Below are positions 1 to 6,944 of a DNA stretch of 10,429 nucleotides, piece by piece; positions within the stretch are counted from its first letter, which is position 1; every line of letters begins with the position of its first letter. The position numbers and the translations under genes are program-made. The notes under the pieces are model-generated. The model was given only the letters and a program-made list of their open reading frames with translations. It made no database searches and was not told the origin of the DNA. The stretch spans positions 1 through 10,429 of the forward strand of contig CAIVPY010000050.1 of NCBI GenBank assembly GCA_903907885.1, written 5' to 3'. This DNA is from an uncultured Bacteroidota bacterium (GTDB lineage: Bacteria > Bacteroidota > Bacteroidia > UKL13-3).

Positions 1-544
1 GGCAAATGTCAAAGGCCTTTACAGACTCGTTTTGCGTGAATGAAATATTGGCAATGCCTCCTAAATTTAAACAAGCATCATATTCAGCAAAAAGCAATTT
101 ATCGCCAATAGGAACCAATGGAGCACCTTGTCCGCCAAGGATCACATCCATGTTTCTAAAATTATTTACTACTGGCAAACCTGTCTCAGCACTAATCGCT
201 GCCCCATCTCCAATTTGGGCTGTGAAGCCACTTTCAGGTTGATGAAAAATGGTATGCCCATGAGAAGCAATAAAATCAACTGAAAGGTTATGGGTTTTGA
301 TAAATTGACGAATTAACATACCCAAGTATCGGCCATAAAAGGCATCTGTTTTAGGATAAGTTTCGATGGGCTGTTTGTAAAGTTGAGATAAACGAATCCT
401 CCATTTCTCGTCATAAGGTATGGTTTCAGCAGCTTTGATCTCATAAGTCCATTTGCCATCATTACATACAAATTCGCAAAAGGCAATATCCACCCCATCC
501 ATCGATGAGCCGCTCATAAGGCCAATAACTTTGTATGCGTTCAT
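1..544 (-). CDS. anmK: Anhydro-N-acetylmuramic acid kinase, 5' part
   Basis: The first 181 codons read from an ATG at 544 and run off the left edge without a stop, so the 3' half is missing. The protein opens with the nucleotide-binding motif GLMSGSSMDGVD (residues 8-19). It continues with SHGHTIFHQP (94-103), the NNFRNMDVILGGQGAPLVP segment (127-145) and CLNLGGIANIS (158-168), all signatures of AnmK in the ASKHA kinase superfamily. The family is known to phosphorylate and open 1,6-anhydro-MurNAc in the cytoplasm, giving MurNAc-6-phosphate for peptidoglycan recycling. It is divergent from the aminotransferase gene, with about 100 nt between the two starts. Nothing in the visible half looks broken, and no clear promoter was found for it. 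Confidence 0.94.
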   Translation of the reverse strand, partial: MNAYKVIGLMSGSSMDGVDIAFCEFVCNDGKWTYEIKAAETIPYDEKWRIRLSQLYKQPIETYPKTDAFYGRYLGMLIRQFIKTHNLSVDFIASHGHTIFHQPESGFTAQIGDGAAISAETGLPVVNNFRNMDVILGGQGAPLVPIGDKLLFAEYDACLNLGGIANISFTQNESVKAFDIC

Positions 545-594
545 TAACTATAATTTTTGCGGGGCGAAGTTATTATTTTAAATAAGATTTGCTA

Positions 595-628
595 TTTGAC
601 TTAAATTATTTGAAAAAATGTATTTTTG
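595..628 (+). promoter_or_regulatory. Predicted promoter of the aminotransferase gene
   Basis: TATTTTTG at 621-628 matches the Bacteroidota -7 consensus TAnnTTTG. A TTTG at 595-598 lies 22 nt upstream and fits the -33 element. Transcription would begin near 634, leaving a leader of about 13 nt before the ATG at 647. This also makes the possible TTG start at 626 unlikely, because that codon lies inside the -7 element. Confidence 0.5.
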
Positions 629-646
629 ATTACAATTGTTTCAACT

Positions 647-1926
647 ATGAGCAGTACACGAAAAAGTTTTATCAAACAGATATCAGCCGCAACGCTTGCC
701 GGAGTTAGTTTGCAAGGTCTTGCTAAATCAAGCATTGTTCAGCAAATTTCGGCTGCCCATAAAACTATTGCCCATGATGATGAAAGTTACTGGCAAACTG
801 TAAGACAATTATTTCCACTCACTAAAGATTTAGCCTATTTGAACAACGGAACTATGGGACCATCGCCCTACCCTGTTATTGAAACCATTCGAAGGGCCAT
901 GATGGATTGTGACCAATTAGGAAATTATGGTGGATGGGAGTCTACTGCTACCAAGCTAGCCAAATTTGTAAAAGTGAATGAAGATGAAATTGCCCTTACA
1001 CATAATGTAACTGAAGGCATAAATATAGCATGTTGGGGCTTGCCATTAAAAAAAGGCGATGAGGTGATAATGACTACCCACGAGCATGTGGGAGGTGCAT
1101 TCCCTTGGCTCAACAGAAGAAAGCTTCATGGCATTGTGATTAAAACATTTACGCCCGCCTCTACCGCAAGCGAAACCTTAAACCTAATTTCTTCGCTCAT
1201 TAACAAAAAGACAAAGGCCATTGTTGTGCCTCATATACCTTGTACACAAGGGCAAATTATGCCAGCCAAAGAAATCTGTAAACTGGCCAAAGACAAAGGC
1301 CTATTTTCTATTATTGATGGTGCACATGGTGCGGGTATGATGCCTTTAAATCTTCACGATATGGGCTGTGATGTATATGCCAGTTGCTGCCACAAGTGGA
1401 TGCTTGGCCCAAAAGGAACTGGATTTTTGTATGTTAGAAAGGAATTTCAAGACACGCTTCAGCCTTATTTTGTAGGAGGCGGAAGCGACAATGCTAAATG
1501 GAACATGATGAATAATGTGCCCGAAATGGGCGATTATGCCGACAGTGCTCACAGGTATTATGGTGCAACACAGTCCATTGGTTTATACAAAGGTGTAGAA
1601 GCTGCCATTGATTTTATTGAAAGCATCGGGCAAGAAAATATTTACAATAGGATTAAAGCATTGGGCAAATACACCCAAGACCAATTGTTACAATATGCAG
1701 ATAAATTAGATGTAATTACCCCAACCGAAGAGGAATCTCGATGCTCAATATAGGATTTAGAATGAAGTCGGTTGAGTATATGAAATTTTACAATACTTGC
1801 TTAGAAAACAAAGTAAGAATAAGAGCAGTACACGAAAATGGTTTAGACTCATTGCGTGTATCTACTCATATTTACAACACTACAAATGATGTAGATAAGC
1901 TGATTGAATTGATAAAAAAAGTGTAA
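647..1926 (+). pseudogene. PLP-dependent class V aminotransferase, frameshifted
   Basis: This resembles the aminotransferase class V group that includes isopenicillin N epimerase-like and cysteine desulfurase/selenocysteine lyase-like enzymes. The cofactor-binding features are visible: IIDGAHGAG with the PLP-ring Asp, then SCCHKWMLGPKGTGFLYVR with the presumed Schiff-base Lys at residue 250 (codon 1394-1396). The N-terminus (TRKSFIKQ followed by a mildly hydrophobic stretch) looks like a degenerate Tat-type signal, so export is possible. The first frame stops at 1751-1753. The expected C-terminus (IGFRMKSVEY to DVDKLIELIKKV) continues in the next frame to 1926. Restoring one base near 1745-1752 would give a continuous protein of about 426 residues, a normal length for the family. 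The cause may be a real mutation or a sequencing error. The substrate cannot be told from sequence. ATG 647 is preferred to TTG 626. Confidence 0.82.
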
Positions 1927-1930
1927 TGGA

Positions 1931-2137
1931 CTATGATTCGGGTTTGTTTACCCATTTGCCATTTTTTGATTCACCATAAATAATAACGTCCTTAATTCCT
2001 TCTAAATCTTTGGCCGCTTGTATCATTTCCTCTTTGGTTTCTTTTCTTAATTTAATACCCGTTTTTGAGCCTTTGTTGCGCACCTCAATGTAAAATCCGT
2101 TTTTAAATTTCACTGGTTTTGTTCTTGGTCTTGCCAT
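1931..2137 (-). CDS. Small basic protein of unknown function
   Basis: A 68-residue protein begins MARPRTKP, has a central NGFYIEVRNKGSKTGIKLRKET segment at about residues 13-34, and ends in a Lys-rich tail. The basic, compact composition and the pattern of a short beta-rich segment followed by a helix (EEMIQAAKDLEG) suggest a small folded protein, perhaps nucleic-acid binding. I recall similar short proteins starting M-A/G-R-P-R/K in other Bacteroidota, but this is memory and not a search result. It converges on the aminotransferase gene with only four bases between the two stops. A 16-bp interrupted palindrome lies 13 nt upstream of its ATG. No signal peptide, cysteine cluster or catalytic motif is visible. 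Confidence 0.72.
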   Translation of the reverse strand: MARPRTKPVKFKNGFYIEVRNKGSKTGIKLRKETKEEMIQAAKDLEGIKDVIIYGESKNGKWVNKPES

Positions 2138-2150
2138 ATTTTTATACTAT

Positions 2151-2166
2151 TAACTATTTATAGTTA
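2151..2166. promoter_or_regulatory. Interrupted palindrome upstream of the small basic gene
   Basis: TAACTATTTATAGTTA consists of two perfect 7-bp arms around a 2-bp centre. It lies 13-29 nt upstream of the ATG at 2137, in an AT-rich intergenic region. It could be an operator for the minus-strand gene. In such AT-rich sequence a palindrome of this size may also arise by chance. Confidence 0.3.
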
Positions 2167-2350
2167 CAAATACATTTTGATATTAACCATTAATAACTAA
2201 GCAATTAATGTGTATTAGTAAATAATTTTGCTGTGAATGTAATGTAATAATATGGAATAAACGCTATCAAGTATCATAATATTTCAAAATTGTTAGATAA
2301 AAGGCAAAAACTTGCCATCTAAATAAGAGAGGCTAAGTTTATAATAAGTA

Positions 2351-2380
2351 TTGTCAATTAAGGTAATTGCAATACTTTTG
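2351..2380 (+). promoter_or_regulatory. Predicted promoter of paaN
   Basis: TTG at 2351-2353 and TACTTTTG at 2373-2380 are separated by 19 nt. This is a close match to the Bacteroidota housekeeping promoter (TTTG/TTG, about 19 nt, TAnnTTTG). The expected transcription start is near 2386, giving a short leader of about 18 nt to the ATG at 2404. Confidence 0.65.
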
Positions 2381-2403
2381 CCTGAAGAAATTAATTTACA
2401 TAA

Positions 2404-4065
2404 ATGAATATAAATATGAGTTTATACGAAAAACATAAAACCACGCTTGAAACAGCAATCAAAGCTTTGGGTGAACGCACCTATTATACACCTTATCCTG
2501 AAAACCCCAAAGCCTATCCTGAAGATGCTGATGCGAAAGCAAAAACTTGGATAAGCGCCACCATGAACAATGATTTCAAATCTTTGTTACAAAGCAATGA
2601 ATCAGGGTGGCATGGAGAGGAAGTATCTCCATTCTTGCAAGTAGGTATTGGAGTGAAATACCCTACTTTTCCAGTAGATAGTTTGATAACAAATGCCAAG
2701 CAAGCTCAAAAAAACTGGTCGGCAACGAGTCCTGAAACCCGTGCTGGAATTCTTATTGAAGCTTTGGAGAAAATCAGCAAACGCTTTTTTGATATTGCTT
2801 ATGCCACCATGCACTCCACAGGGCAAGCTTTTATGATGAGCTTCCAAGCTAGCGGTCCTCACGCAAACGACCGCGCTTTAGAGGCTGTGGCAATGGGTTA
2901 TTCCGAATTAACCCGTTTTGTAAAAGAAACAGATTGGGTAAAATCTTTTGGAAAATTCGATTTAAAAATGCACAAAGATTTTAAACCTGTGCCAAAAGGT
3001 ATTTCATTGGTAATTGGTTGCTCAACTTTTCCTGTTTGGAACACGGTTCCTGGCATTTTTGCTGATATGATAACTGGAAATGCTTGTATAGTTAAACCTC
3101 ACCCAAAAGCCATATTACCTATTGCCATTGTGGTTGAGGAAATACAAAACACATTGAAAGAAAATGGCTTTGATATCAATACATGTCAGTTAGCAGTTGA
3201 CTCTTCATCTGCACCCATTACTAAGTTATTAGCTGAACATAAAGAAGTTAAGATAATTGATTTTACGGGTAGTAGCGAGTTTGGAAACTATATTGAAACA
3301 TTGCCTAAAACCACCTTTACTGAAAAGGCTGGTGTTAACTCAATGATATTAGATTCGGTGAGTGATTTAAAAGCTGTTCTAGGAAACATTGCCTTTAGTG
3401 CTAGTTTATACAGTGGACAAATGTGTACTGCTCCACAAAATATTTTTGTTAGCAAAGATGGCGTTAAAACGGCTGAAGGTATCGTAAGTTATGATGATGT
3501 GGTAAATGGACTTTCAGCAGCAATTATAGGCTTGGTTGATAATCCTAAAGCTGGACCGGGTACACTAGGAGCTATTCAAGCTGAAGCTACTTATAAAAGA
3601 GTAAATGAAGCTAAAAACCTTGGTGGCAAGGTGGTACTTGATACCAAAGCCATTAAAAACGAAGAGTTTGCAGATGCCAGAATTGCTACACCTGTGGTAA
3701 TTTCATTAGACAGAACCCAAAGCAATATATACAACAGTGAGGCCTTTGGCCCAATTGTATTTGTAATAAAAACAGATGGCATTGAGGATAGCATAGCCCA
3801 AGCAAAAGCATTAGCTGAAAGCAAAGGTGCGCTTACCTGCGGTGCATACACCACTGATGATTCAATTAAAAGAAGCATTGCAAATGAGATGAACTCAGCT
3901 TTCGTTCCCGTTAGTTTTAACTTTACAGGTGCTGGATTTATAAATTCACACGCAGCTTTTAGTGATTTTCATATGACAGGTGGCAACCCTGCTGGAAACG
4001 CTAGCTACACCAACCCTGAATTTGTTACCAAGCGTTTTGTTTGGGTAGGTAACAGATATATGTAA
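2404..4065 (+). CDS. paaN: PaaN-type aldehyde dehydrogenase
   Basis: A 553-residue member of the aldehyde dehydrogenase superfamily, resembling the stand-alone PaaN type linked to phenylacetate degradation. That type lacks the C-terminal enoyl-CoA hydratase domain of E. coli PaaZ, and no such domain is present here. The cofactor-binding region includes KGISLVIGCSTFPVWNTVPG and IVKPHPKAILP. DFTGSSEFGNYIE corresponds to the Rossmann-fold turn. The presumed catalytic pair is Glu307 (FTEKAGVNS) and Cys341 (SGQMCTAPQ). EAFGPIVFVIK near the C-terminus is the usual ALDH motif. Family knowledge suggests NAD(P)+-dependent oxidation of an aldehyde in aromatic-acid catabolism. No other paa genes lie in the window, so the exact substrate is open. 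The start could also be the Met at 2416. The gene has its own promoter and terminator and appears monocistronic. Confidence 0.88.
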   Translation: MNINMSLYEKHKTTLETAIKALGERTYYTPYPENPKAYPEDADAKAKTWISATMNNDFKSLLQSNESGWHGEEVSPFLQVGIGVKYPTFPVDSLITNAKQAQKNWSATSPETRAGILIEALEKISKRFFDIAYATMHSTGQAFMMSFQASGPHANDRALEAVAMGYSELTRFVKETDWVKSFGKFDLKMHKDFKPVPKGISLVIGCSTFPVWNTVPGIFADMITGNACIVKPHPKAILPIAIVVEEIQNTLKENGFDINTCQLAVDSSSAPITKLLAEHKEVKIIDFTGSSEFGNYIETLPKTTFTEKAGVNSMILDSVSDLKAVLGNIAFSASLYSGQMCTAPQNIFVSKDGVKTAEGIVSYDDVVNGLSAAIIGLVDNPKAGPGTLGAIQAEATYKRVNEAKNLGGKVVLDTKAIKNEEFADARIATPVVISLDRTQSNIYNSEAFGPIVFVIKTDGIEDSIAQAKALAESKGALTCGAYTTDDSIKRSIANEMNSAFVPVSFNFTGAGFINSHAAFSDFHMTGGNPAGNASYTNPEFVTKRFVWVGNRYM

Positions 4066-4087
4066 TAATCTACAATAATTATAAAAC

Positions 4088-4120
4088 AAAAAAGGTTAGA
4101 GAAAAACTCTAACCTTTTTT
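4088..4120. terminator. Bidirectional intrinsic terminator
   Basis: The arms GGTTAGAG (4094-4101) and CTCTAACC (4107-4114) form an 8-bp stem around an A5 loop. A6 precedes the stem and T6 follows it, so it has a U-tract in both directions. It lies between the paaN stop and the convergent lysozyme stop and can serve both genes. Confidence 0.9.
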
Positions 4121-4121
4121 G

Positions 4122-4910
4122 TTACTTTTTACAAAGTTTAAGTAAATTATCAAAATCACCATTAAAAACATTAAAATCAACACCACCTCTTATCCCATTC
4201 ACTCTGCCACTTTCGTTGTGTTGCCAAAAATGCCAAGCACTATGTTTTTGATTCAAGTCAGAGGTGGCATAATGCGCTAACCACAATGGATATTTTTCAA
4301 AATCTTTCCCATTTAAATAATGCTTATAAAAACTATAATTTGTGTACAAAATAGGAATCATTCCATATCTTTTTTCAGCCAATTCAAGCCAACGCTTCAC
4401 TTTTTTCTTTAATACTTTAGGCGATGAGCTTCCTTTCATTTCAATATCCAAAACTGGGGGTAAATCTTCTTTGTCCAATACTACATTATTACTAAAAAAC
4501 TTAAATTGCTCTTCGGCAGTTAAATGTGGACGAAAAAAATGGTATGCACCTCTTAAAATATTATTTTTCTTAGCCTCGCGCCAGTTGTATTGAAAATAAT
4601 CATCTTTTACAGTTCTACCCTCTGTAGCTTTAATAAAAGCAAATGAAATAGAAACATTATCATTGCGAGTAGCACTTACTGCACTCCAATCAATTTCTCT
4701 TTGGTGTCGACTCACATCTATTCCATGTACTTCATAATTTTCGGGCAACGATATGCCCCATCCAGGATAGGTTGGAGAAAATGTTTTGTGTATTTTAATA
4801 GCTACTGTGTGGCAAACAGCCTTAAATGTAGGGTAACTAGCAAGAATGAAGCACAAAGCAAAAACTACTAACACCGATAAACTACCAATTAATTTGCGCT
4901 TTACTTTCAT
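4122..4910 (-). CDS. GH25 family lysozyme, membrane-anchored or exported
   Basis: A 262-residue protein of glycoside hydrolase family 25, whose members cleave the MurNAc-GlcNAc bond of peptidoglycan. It has a basic start (MKVKRK), then a hydrophobic segment at about residues 7-25 that acts as a signal peptide or anchor. The catalytic domain follows: GIDVSRHQ (63-70, with Asp65), FIKATEG (92-98), GAYHFFRP (121-128), the catalytic DIE motif (Asp155, Glu157), PILYTNYSFY (186-195), HFWQHNESG (227-235) and GGVDFNVF (242-249). These are the expected GH25 strand-end motifs in order. The reading frame is open back to an ATG at 5108, but that extension is AT-rich and lacks family sequence, so the ATG at 4910 is chosen. 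It probably acts in the periplasm in cell-wall turnover or attack on other cells. Confidence 0.92.
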   Translation of the reverse strand: MKVKRKLIGSLSVLVVFALCFILASYPTFKAVCHTVAIKIHKTFSPTYPGWGISLPENYEVHGIDVSRHQREIDWSAVSATRNDNVSISFAFIKATEGRTVKDDYFQYNWREAKKNNILRGAYHFFRPHLTAEEQFKFFSNNVVLDKEDLPPVLDIEMKGSSSPKVLKKKVKRWLELAEKRYGMIPILYTNYSFYKHYLNGKDFEKYPLWLAHYATSDLNQKHSAWHFWQHNESGRVNGIRGGVDFNVFNGDFDNLLKLCKK

Positions 4911-4925
4911 TAGAATAACTTTTAA

Positions 4926-4960
4926 CAAATTTACACATTCACATACTTCATAGAAATCAA
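4926..4960 (-). promoter_or_regulatory. Possible promoter of the GH25 gene
   Basis: On the minus strand, TAAATTTG (4933 to 4926) matches the TAnnTTTG -7 element. A TTTTTG ending at 4958 lies 24 nt upstream, which is a slightly long spacer. The transcript would start near 4920, about 10 nt before the ATG. This supports the start at 4910 and argues against the upstream ATG at 5108. Confidence 0.38.
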
Positions 4961-5120
4961 AAATTATAAGAAGTAGAACAATCAATTGTGAATAGTCTAT
5001 ATAAATGTGCACTTTATAAACGATTGCAATTACGTTTACGTATTTCAAAAATAAAAATATTTTTATTATAGCATTAAACTTCATTTTTTTTATAAATTCG
5101 CAGCCCATAAATCAAAAAAT

Positions 5121-5197
5121 GGCGGGGTAGCTCAGTTGGTTAGAGCGTAGGATTCATAACCCTAAGGTGGGCAGTTCGATCCTGCTCCCCGCTACCA
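5121..5197 (+). tRNA. tRNA with CAT anticodon, probably elongator tRNA-Met
   Basis: The 77-nt sequence folds as a complete cloverleaf with encoded CCA (5195-5197). The acceptor GGCGGGG pairs with CCCCGCT, including a G1-U72 wobble. The D stem is GCTC/GAGC, the anticodon loop is TTCATAA with CAT at 5155-5157, and the T arm is GGCAG-TTCGATC-CTGCT. The anticodon stem has only two of the three G-C pairs typical of initiator tRNA, which points to the elongator. A CAT anticodon could also be tRNA-Ile2 modified with lysidine, though I find Met more likely. A weak promoter-like TAAATTCG lies at 5093-5100. The 3' half overlaps the antisense end of the serine recombinase gene, marking it as the probable integration site of the element to the right. 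Confidence 0.95.
5154..5197. other. Putative attachment site in the tRNA 3' half
   Basis: This is the 44-nt stretch where the tRNA gene and the 3' end of the recombinase gene overlap on opposite strands. An integrase gene ending inside a tRNA 3' half is the usual sign of a tRNA-targeted element, and the junction would be here or just to the right. I found no second copy of this sequence in the window. Serine integrases may share only a few bases between their sites, so that does not exclude it. A short inverted repeat (CTATCA 5254-5259, TGATAG 5264-5269) nearby might be an integrase arm site. Confidence 0.45.
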
Positions 5198-6716
5198 TAT
5201 AAGACAACTCCAAGTTTTTTGAGAGTTGTCTTTTTTTTGTCCCTTTGAAACCCCTATCAATACTGATAGCTTGACGGATTAATTCATTTATTTTTGTGGT
5301 TCGACATTTTTTTCCGTCAAAACTGAATTTTTCTGGGAAAATCGAACTTAAAAATTTTGATTTGGACTTCAAGTCTGTGTTTTCGTATATCTCCGCTAGG
5401 TTCGATACCTTTTGAAGTGAACTTTCTAATCTCTTATTAATAGTATCTTCTAACTCTTTTTTATTGGCAAGCACTTGCTCCGATTCTAGTTTTTTAGTCT
5501 CGTACTTTCTTCGCAAGTTTGAATAGTCCTCATGTGACACTTTATTATCAACAAACATGTCTTGCAAATTATCTAACCTTGTTTTCTCAACTTGAATTTG
5601 GGCTCTTATTTCTTTCATCCTTTTCTCTTCGCTTTCAGGATCTTTTGCTACACCTAAGTAATCACTTACCATAGAATGATATAAGGTCTTATAGTCTTTT
5701 GATATGGACAAATCTTTTAGCAAATTTTCTACCAACTCATTTGCTTTTTCGGCAGGATAACGTTGCATTTTGCAATGGTTACAATGGTAGTAGAAGTGCT
5801 TTTTACCTGTTTGACTTCTTGATGCACTTCCTGTAATGTGGCTCTTACAGTTATCACATATCAAAACACCCCTTAAAGGGAGTTCAGCTTTTTTTACCAA
5901 TGTACTTTGTCTATTGGTTGCAAGTCTTCTTCCTGTTAATACATCTTGCACTTTATTAAACAAGAGCTCTGAAATAATTGGTTCATGTATGCCCTTTGTA
6001 TAATATTCTTTTTCATTCTCCCCTGCTGGCACTCGAATCATTCCGCAATAAATTGGATTTTTAAACATTACATAAATTTGAGATTTTGATACTTTAACTC
6101 CGCTGATGGCTAATTCTTTTCTTATCTCTTCCATTGGAGTTCCACTTGCCACTAGTTCAAAAGCGTTTACAATATGCTTTGCCTGTTCGTTGGGAACAAT
6201 AATGGGTTTGTTTCTTTCATCACGTTTGTTTGAATAACCCCTCGGTGCTGTGCATGTAATTCGTCCTGCTTTCCTTGCGCCTCTGATACCCCCGATGGTT
6301 TTTATAGAGCGTCTATCATTGTCAATTTCTGGGATAGCCAAATAAACTGCTAACATTAATTTGTTTTCAGGTATTGATAAATCTATCGGTTGCTCTATGG
6401 CTTGTGCTTGCACTCCATATTTTTTTAGTTCATCTATCATGCGATAGGCTTCCATTGCATTCCTGGAAAACCTATCCCATGAGGTAAATAATAAAAGGTC
6501 TATACTTCCTTTGTTCTTTTTAAGATGTTTTAGAAAGGAAATAAACTCGGGTCTTTCAAATGTTTTTGCTGAATGGTCTTCTTTAAAAACTTTTGATACG
6601 ATTAAGTTATTGCTTTCGCAATATTTTCTTAGACTATCCAATTGAACATCTAGCGAATATCCTTTCGCTTGTTCATCACTCGATACTCGAGCCATCAATG
6701 CTGCTTTCATCATCAT
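5154..6716 (-). CDS. Large serine recombinase (site-specific integrase)
   Basis: A 520-residue recombinase. The N-terminal resolvase domain (about 4-150) has ARVSSDEQ with catalytic Ser12 and FTSWDRFSRNAMEA (78-90), the equivalent of the family's DRLSRN motif. A recombinase domain follows (about 155-275, including APRGY and YVMFKNPIYCG). Next comes a zinc ribbon with Cys287, Cys290, Cys312 and Cys315, and a long charged coiled coil at about 362-440. This is the layout of phage-type serine integrases, which recombine att sites through a 2-base crossover. The last 14 residues (VAGSRIELPTLGL with the preceding Met) come from the antisense strand of the tRNA, and the TGA overlaps the anticodon. 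The gene thus has no stop of its own before the tRNA. Three ATGs in a row (6716, 6713, 6710) can serve as start. The start overlaps the 59-aa ORF, suggesting coupled translation. Confidence 0.93.
   Translation of the reverse strand: MMMKAALMARVSSDEQAKGYSLDVQLDSLRKYCESNNLIVSKVFKEDHSAKTFERPEFISFLKHLKKNKGSIDLLLFTSWDRFSRNAMEAYRMIDELKKYGVQAQAIEQPIDLSIPENKLMLAVYLAIPEIDNDRRSIKTIGGIRGARKAGRITCTAPRGYSNKRDERNKPIIVPNEQAKHIVNAFELVASGTPMEEIRKELAISGVKVSKSQIYVMFKNPIYCGMIRVPAGENEKEYYTKGIHEPIISELLFNKVQDVLTGRRLATNRQSTLVKKAELPLRGVLICDNCKSHITGSASRSQTGKKHFYYHCNHCKMQRYPAEKANELVENLLKDLSISKDYKTLYHSMVSDYLGVAKDPESEEKRMKEIRAQIQVEKTRLDNLQDMFVDNKVSHEDYSNLRRKYETKKLESEQVLANKKELEDTINKRLESSLQKVSNLAEIYENTDLKSKSKFLSSIFPEKFSFDGKKCRTTKINELIRQAISIDRGFKGTKKRQLSKNLELSYMVAGSRIELPTLGL
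5201..5238 (+). terminator. Intrinsic terminator of the tRNA transcript
   Basis: AAGACAACTC (5201-5210) pairs perfectly with GAGTTGTCTT (5223-5232) around a 12-nt loop, and the T-run continues to 5238. It begins three bases after the tRNA CCA. It lies wholly within the antisense recombinase coding sequence. On that strand it is not followed by a T-run, so it should act only on the tRNA transcript. Confidence 0.85.
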
Positions 6717-6855
6717 CTTTTAAATACTTTTTTAAGTTTGCGCCTTGAACTTCTATCAATAGTTCTAGAAATTCTGTAATAATTTTTGTCTCTTCTAATG
6801 TGTACTTGTTACCGTTTTGTTCTAAAATTTGTTTGTGTTTATTAAGGTTGTACAT
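6676..6855 (-). CDS. Small ORF (59 aa) overlapping the recombinase start
   Basis: An ATG at 6855 opens a 59-codon frame ending in tandem TGA codons at 6678-6673. The protein begins MYNLNKHKQILEQNGNKYTL, has a helical, acidic and Leu/Ile-rich middle (EETKIITEFLELLIEVQG, about 21-38), and ends in an Asp/Ser-rich tail. Its last 41 nt overlap the beginning of the recombinase gene in another frame. This suggests one transcript and translational coupling. I recall short ORFs with an 'NG-x-x-Y/T' helix pattern just upstream of serine recombinases in other Bacteroidota. A role as a recombination directionality or regulatory partner is only a guess. It is short, but it ends exactly within the recombinase start and has ordinary amino-acid composition, which supports it being real. 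Confidence 0.68.
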   Translation of the reverse strand: MYNLNKHKQILEQNGNKYTLEETKIITEFLELLIEVQGANLKKYLKDDDESSIDGSSIE

Positions 6856-6944
6856 AACAGCTTGTGGGCTGTGTAACTGAAAGCTCGGGCTACGAGGTGA
6901 CAGTTGTTTTTATGTTAAAGCCGAACCAATCGGGTCTGTTTTAT
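6856..6944 (-). other. Intergenic region with short inverted repeats
   Basis: This 89-nt gap separates the MerR-like gene's stop from the 59-aa ORF. It is visibly richer in G+C than its surroundings and contains short inverted repeats: ACAGC/GCTGT (6857-6861 and 6868-6872), AACTG/CAGTT (6875-6879 and 6901-6905) and the near-palindrome AGCTCGGGCT (6882-6891). No TAnnTTTG promoter for the small ORF is visible, so the recombinase may be read through from upstream or use another promoter type. The repeats could be a regulator-binding site or a weak terminator. Confidence 0.35.

Noticed and set aside
6..242. Plus-strand open frame of 78 codons
   Set aside because: It is antisense to the clear AnmK reading frame and has no recognisable features.
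1741..1926. Separate 61-aa gene starting at 1741
   Set aside because: Its sequence is the expected C-terminus of the aminotransferase displaced by a frameshift, so it is part of that gene.
4911..5108. N-terminal extension of the GH25 lysozyme to an upstream ATG
   Set aside because: The extension is AT-rich with no GH25 sequence. The ATG at 4910 gives a normal basic start plus signal segment and sits behind a plausible promoter.
5121..5197. Initiator tRNA-fMet
   Set aside because: The anticodon stem lacks the three consecutive G-C pairs of initiators and position 1-72 is a G-U pair and not the mismatch seen in most bacterial initiators.
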